The notes beneath the pieces are model-generated. The model was given only the letters and a program-made list of their open reading frames with translations, had not been told where the DNA came from and searched no databases. 64,000 nt of DNA from Parietaria judaica. Its lineage: Eukaryota > Streptophyta > Magnoliopsida > Rosales > Urticaceae. The stretch covers positions 14,725,501-14,789,500 of the forward strand of contig OX940870.1 of assembly GCA_954871525.1 (NCBI GenBank). Reading direction: 5' to 3'. The translations under genes and the position numbers were made by a program. Positions 62,298-64,000 of this stretch are shown here, one piece after another (positions within the stretch are counted from its first letter, which is position 1; each line of letters starts with the position of its first letter).

Positions 62298-62953
62298 TGT
62301 TAAGGTCGGATTTGGTTAAATCCATTCTTAACCATACACTTGTCGTTTTCCTATGAAACGACGAGGGTCGGGTTGGACGCGATGGCGATGGGCTTTCGGC
62401 CCATTGATGGAGGTTAGTGGCCAGGAGTGGAACCTGGGCTCCTCGAAGATGGTCATATCGCAATGGGCTCGCGGCCCATCGGGGAGAGCGATGACCGAGG
62501 ATGGGCCTCAAGCCCATTGAGGTCTGGAGCTTCGACCTAGGATATGACGAGAAGGTACGGTCCGAGGGGACCACTGCAGGGTAGTGCGCGCGGGATGTGA
62601 CAGAAGGGACAACGTTGGTGGAAACAAGCCCCTTTGGCAGGCGTCGAGAATGTCAGAGAAAAGGACCACAGGATATTCCTTGGGGGGGACCATCTGAAGA
62701 TCATCCAAGGGATTCGAGCCAAGAAGGTCCCAGAGGGGGCTATAAATAGAGGGAAGAAGAGAGAAAAAGGGGGTGATCGCATAGTGTTGAAACTCCCTTC
62801 GCATTCTTCTACTTTGTTCGAAGCTATAAACGGAAGAGACCGATCCCCTTTGTAATCATAAATCAATCAAAGATACCCCATTATTCGTATTTATTCGTGT
62901 GTTTTGGTAGTGTATTTTTGTGACTGGTAAGGCGGTGCGAATCGCCCTCTACA
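62298..62953 (+). repeat. 5' LTR of a Ty3/gypsy element
   Basis: TGTTAAGGTCGG...CCTCTACA, 656 bp. A TATAAATA box is at 62741-62748. Directly followed by the primer-binding site. Confidence 0.85.
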
Positions 62954-62956
62954 GTT

Positions 62957-62976
62957 TGGCGCCCACCGTGGGGCAG
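62957..62976 (+). other. Primer-binding site of the gypsy element
   Basis: TGGCGCCCACCGTGGGGC starts three bases after the LTR end. Starting with TGG, it is complementary to a tRNA 3' CCA end, and the sequence is common in plant Ty3/gypsy elements. Confidence 0.8.
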
Positions 62977-63025
62977 TAGTTTCTTCCTATCTCACAGCCA
63001 GGAACGAGTAGAGGGAAAGCGAAAA

Positions 63026-64000
63026 ATGCCTCAAGACGAGGGGCGGAGCGACCAGAGCGAGGCGCTGGACGAGATGCGGCGACAGATGACCCAGGTCATG
63101 CAGAGGATGGAAGCGGCCGACCGGAGGGCGGAAGAAGCCACGAGAAGAGCCGAGGAGCAAGCTGCGGAAAGTCGTAAGCTCGCCGAGCTGCTCGCCCAAG
63201 CGGAGGGCAGGAACGCGGCGAACAGGTCTGCTGACTCCCCCATCGCAGCGAGTGGAGGAGCCCTGACCGGAGACGCGGCGAATAATGAGGCGCTCGGCGC
63301 CTCTCGGGACCTTTTGGTCCGGAACCTGTTCCAGACGCCAGCATCGACCTCGCAGCCGACGACGACGGCAAGCACGCCCCTGAGCGTGCCAGCGCTGGTC
63401 CCGGCGGGCGACCCAGCCGCTACCGGAGAAATCATGAGGGCCATGACGGCCATGGCGGCGGCCCTGGAGGCAAAGATAGGACAGGTGGCCTCGCGAGTGC
63501 ACCAGGCGACGAGCGCCGGTCCGGAGATCGACAAGCTGGTAAGAGACGCCAGAGTGACCCCCTTCACTCCTAGGATCCGAGGAGTCGAAGTAGATGAGCT
63601 GCCAAAGATCAAGCTCGCGCCGTACAAGGGAGGGACCGATCCTACGACTCATGTGAAATCTTACAGGATAGCGACGGACCATATCGTCGGCGAGGAGACC
63701 AGAAGGGAGGCTATCCTTTGTCGCCTTTTTATTTACCATTTGCAGGGCCCAGCCAGCGACTGGTTCGCGCGGCTTGCGCCAGGGATTATCGACAACTCCG
63801 ACCAGCTCGTCGCCATGTTCCTGAAGCATTATTCCATCCACGCCCAGAGCGAGGCGACGCTAGCATCTCTGTTTGATCTCAAGCAGGAGAAGGACGAGAC
63901 GCTGCGCCAGTACGTGGAGCGGTTCAAGGGAGTGATGATTCGGGTGCCGAATCTCGAAGACGCTGTCGCTGTCCAAGCGCTGAGGCACGGCCTGCACTGC
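63026..64000 (+). CDS. Ty3/gypsy gag polyprotein, N-terminal 325 codons
   Basis: Open from ATG 63026 to the window edge with no stop. The N-terminus (MPQDEGRSDQSEALDEMRRQ) leads into a charged, Glu/Arg-rich coiled coil to about residue 75, then an Ala/Thr-rich linker. It is followed by a retrotransposon gag capsid domain with KIKLAPYKGGTDPTTHVKSY, FIYHLQGPASDWFARL, LFDLKQEKDETLRQYVERFK. This is structural Gag, which forms virus-like particles around element RNA in the cytoplasm. The style suggests the Tat-type lineage, but integrase/RNase H would be needed to place it. The long open frame on the opposite strand (62987-63841) is a GC-rich shadow. Confidence 0.9.
   Translation, partial: MPQDEGRSDQSEALDEMRRQMTQVMQRMEAADRRAEEATRRAEEQAAESRKLAELLAQAEGRNAANRSADSPIAASGGALTGDAANNEALGASRDLLVRNLFQTPASTSQPTTTASTPLSVPALVPAGDPAATGEIMRAMTAMAAALEAKIGQVASRVHQATSAGPEIDKLVRDARVTPFTPRIRGVEVDELPKIKLAPYKGGTDPTTHVKSYRIATDHIVGEETRREAILCRLFIYHLQGPASDWFARLAPGIIDNSDQLVAMFLKHYSIHAQSEATLASLFDLKQEKDETLRQYVERFKGVMIRVPNLEDAVAVQALRHGLHC

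Larger units (their letters stand above)
62298..64000 (+). mobile_element. Ty3/gypsy retrotransposon, 5' part only
   Basis: LTR, primer-binding site and gag are present in order. Pol and the 3' LTR are outside the window. Gag is still open, so this may be a young copy. The target duplication cannot be tested here. Confidence 0.88.

Noticed and set aside
62987..63841. 284-codon open frame on the minus strand
   Set aside because: It is antisense to the gypsy gag, whose plus-strand frame has clear capsid-domain motifs; a GC-rich shadow.
1..64000. CRISPR arrays, bacterial operons or a novel defence system
   Set aside because: No regularly spaced repeats, ribosome-binding sites or prokaryotic gene organisation; all coding sequence is plant or plant-retrotransposon type.

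Overview
This is plant nuclear DNA, almost certainly from a eudicot. It is AT-rich and carries spliced genes with GT-AG introns. It also holds many plant-type transposons, including Ty1/copia, Ty3/gypsy, hAT and Mutator-like MITEs and a tRNA-derived SINE. A short piece of mitochondrial nad7 is inserted as well. I cannot name the species. Nothing bacterial, viral (beyond LTR retrotransposons) or CRISPR-like is present.

Layout. (1) 1-8134, minus strand: a Niemann-Pick C1 (NPC1)-type sterol transporter gene. I could trace 35 exons in one open frame; the 3' end lies beyond base 1. Its leader carries upstream ORFs and its TATA box is at 8292-8299. (2) 8300-18550: AT-rich intergenic DNA with a nad7 fragment (13109-13321), a GTTACA repeat cluster and a 1.44-kb palindromic Mutator-like foldback element (15501-16943). 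(3) 18559-24864: a small hAT-like element split by a nearly complete Ty1/copia retrotransposon (18790-24648) with about 98.7% identical LTRs and five in-frame nonsense codons. (4) 24.9-30.5 kb: intergenic DNA with a short SINE. (5) 30.5-47.7 kb: a decayed tandem copy of a receptor-like cytoplasmic kinase (RLCK) gene. Its last two exons (31700-32015 and 47069-47685) are now 15 kb apart because nested transposons filled the intron between them: a hAT MITE, a degenerate minus-strand copia carrying two solo LTRs, and a Mutator-like element carrying another solo LTR. (6) 47.7-54.7 kb: MITEs, a truncated inverted copy of the 2.7-kb LTR, another LTR fragment and a second foldback element. (7) 55048-58692, minus strand: the intact RLCK-VII (Cx32/PBL-like) kinase, six exons, 423 aa, with an N-myristoylation start. 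(8) 58.8-62.3 kb: intergenic DNA, a small hAT MITE and an LTR interrupted by the next element. (9) 62298-64000: the 5' LTR, primer-binding site and gag of a Ty3/gypsy element running off the window.

Only two host protein genes look functional: NPC1 and the RLCK. They are unrelated in role, one in endomembrane sterol handling and the other in plasma-membrane immune or developmental signalling. Everything else is transposons, relics and spacer. The value of the window lies in its readable insertion history, since many elements still have perfect target-site duplications, and in the way insertion split one duplicated gene while its sister stayed intact. I found no clearly new biological system.
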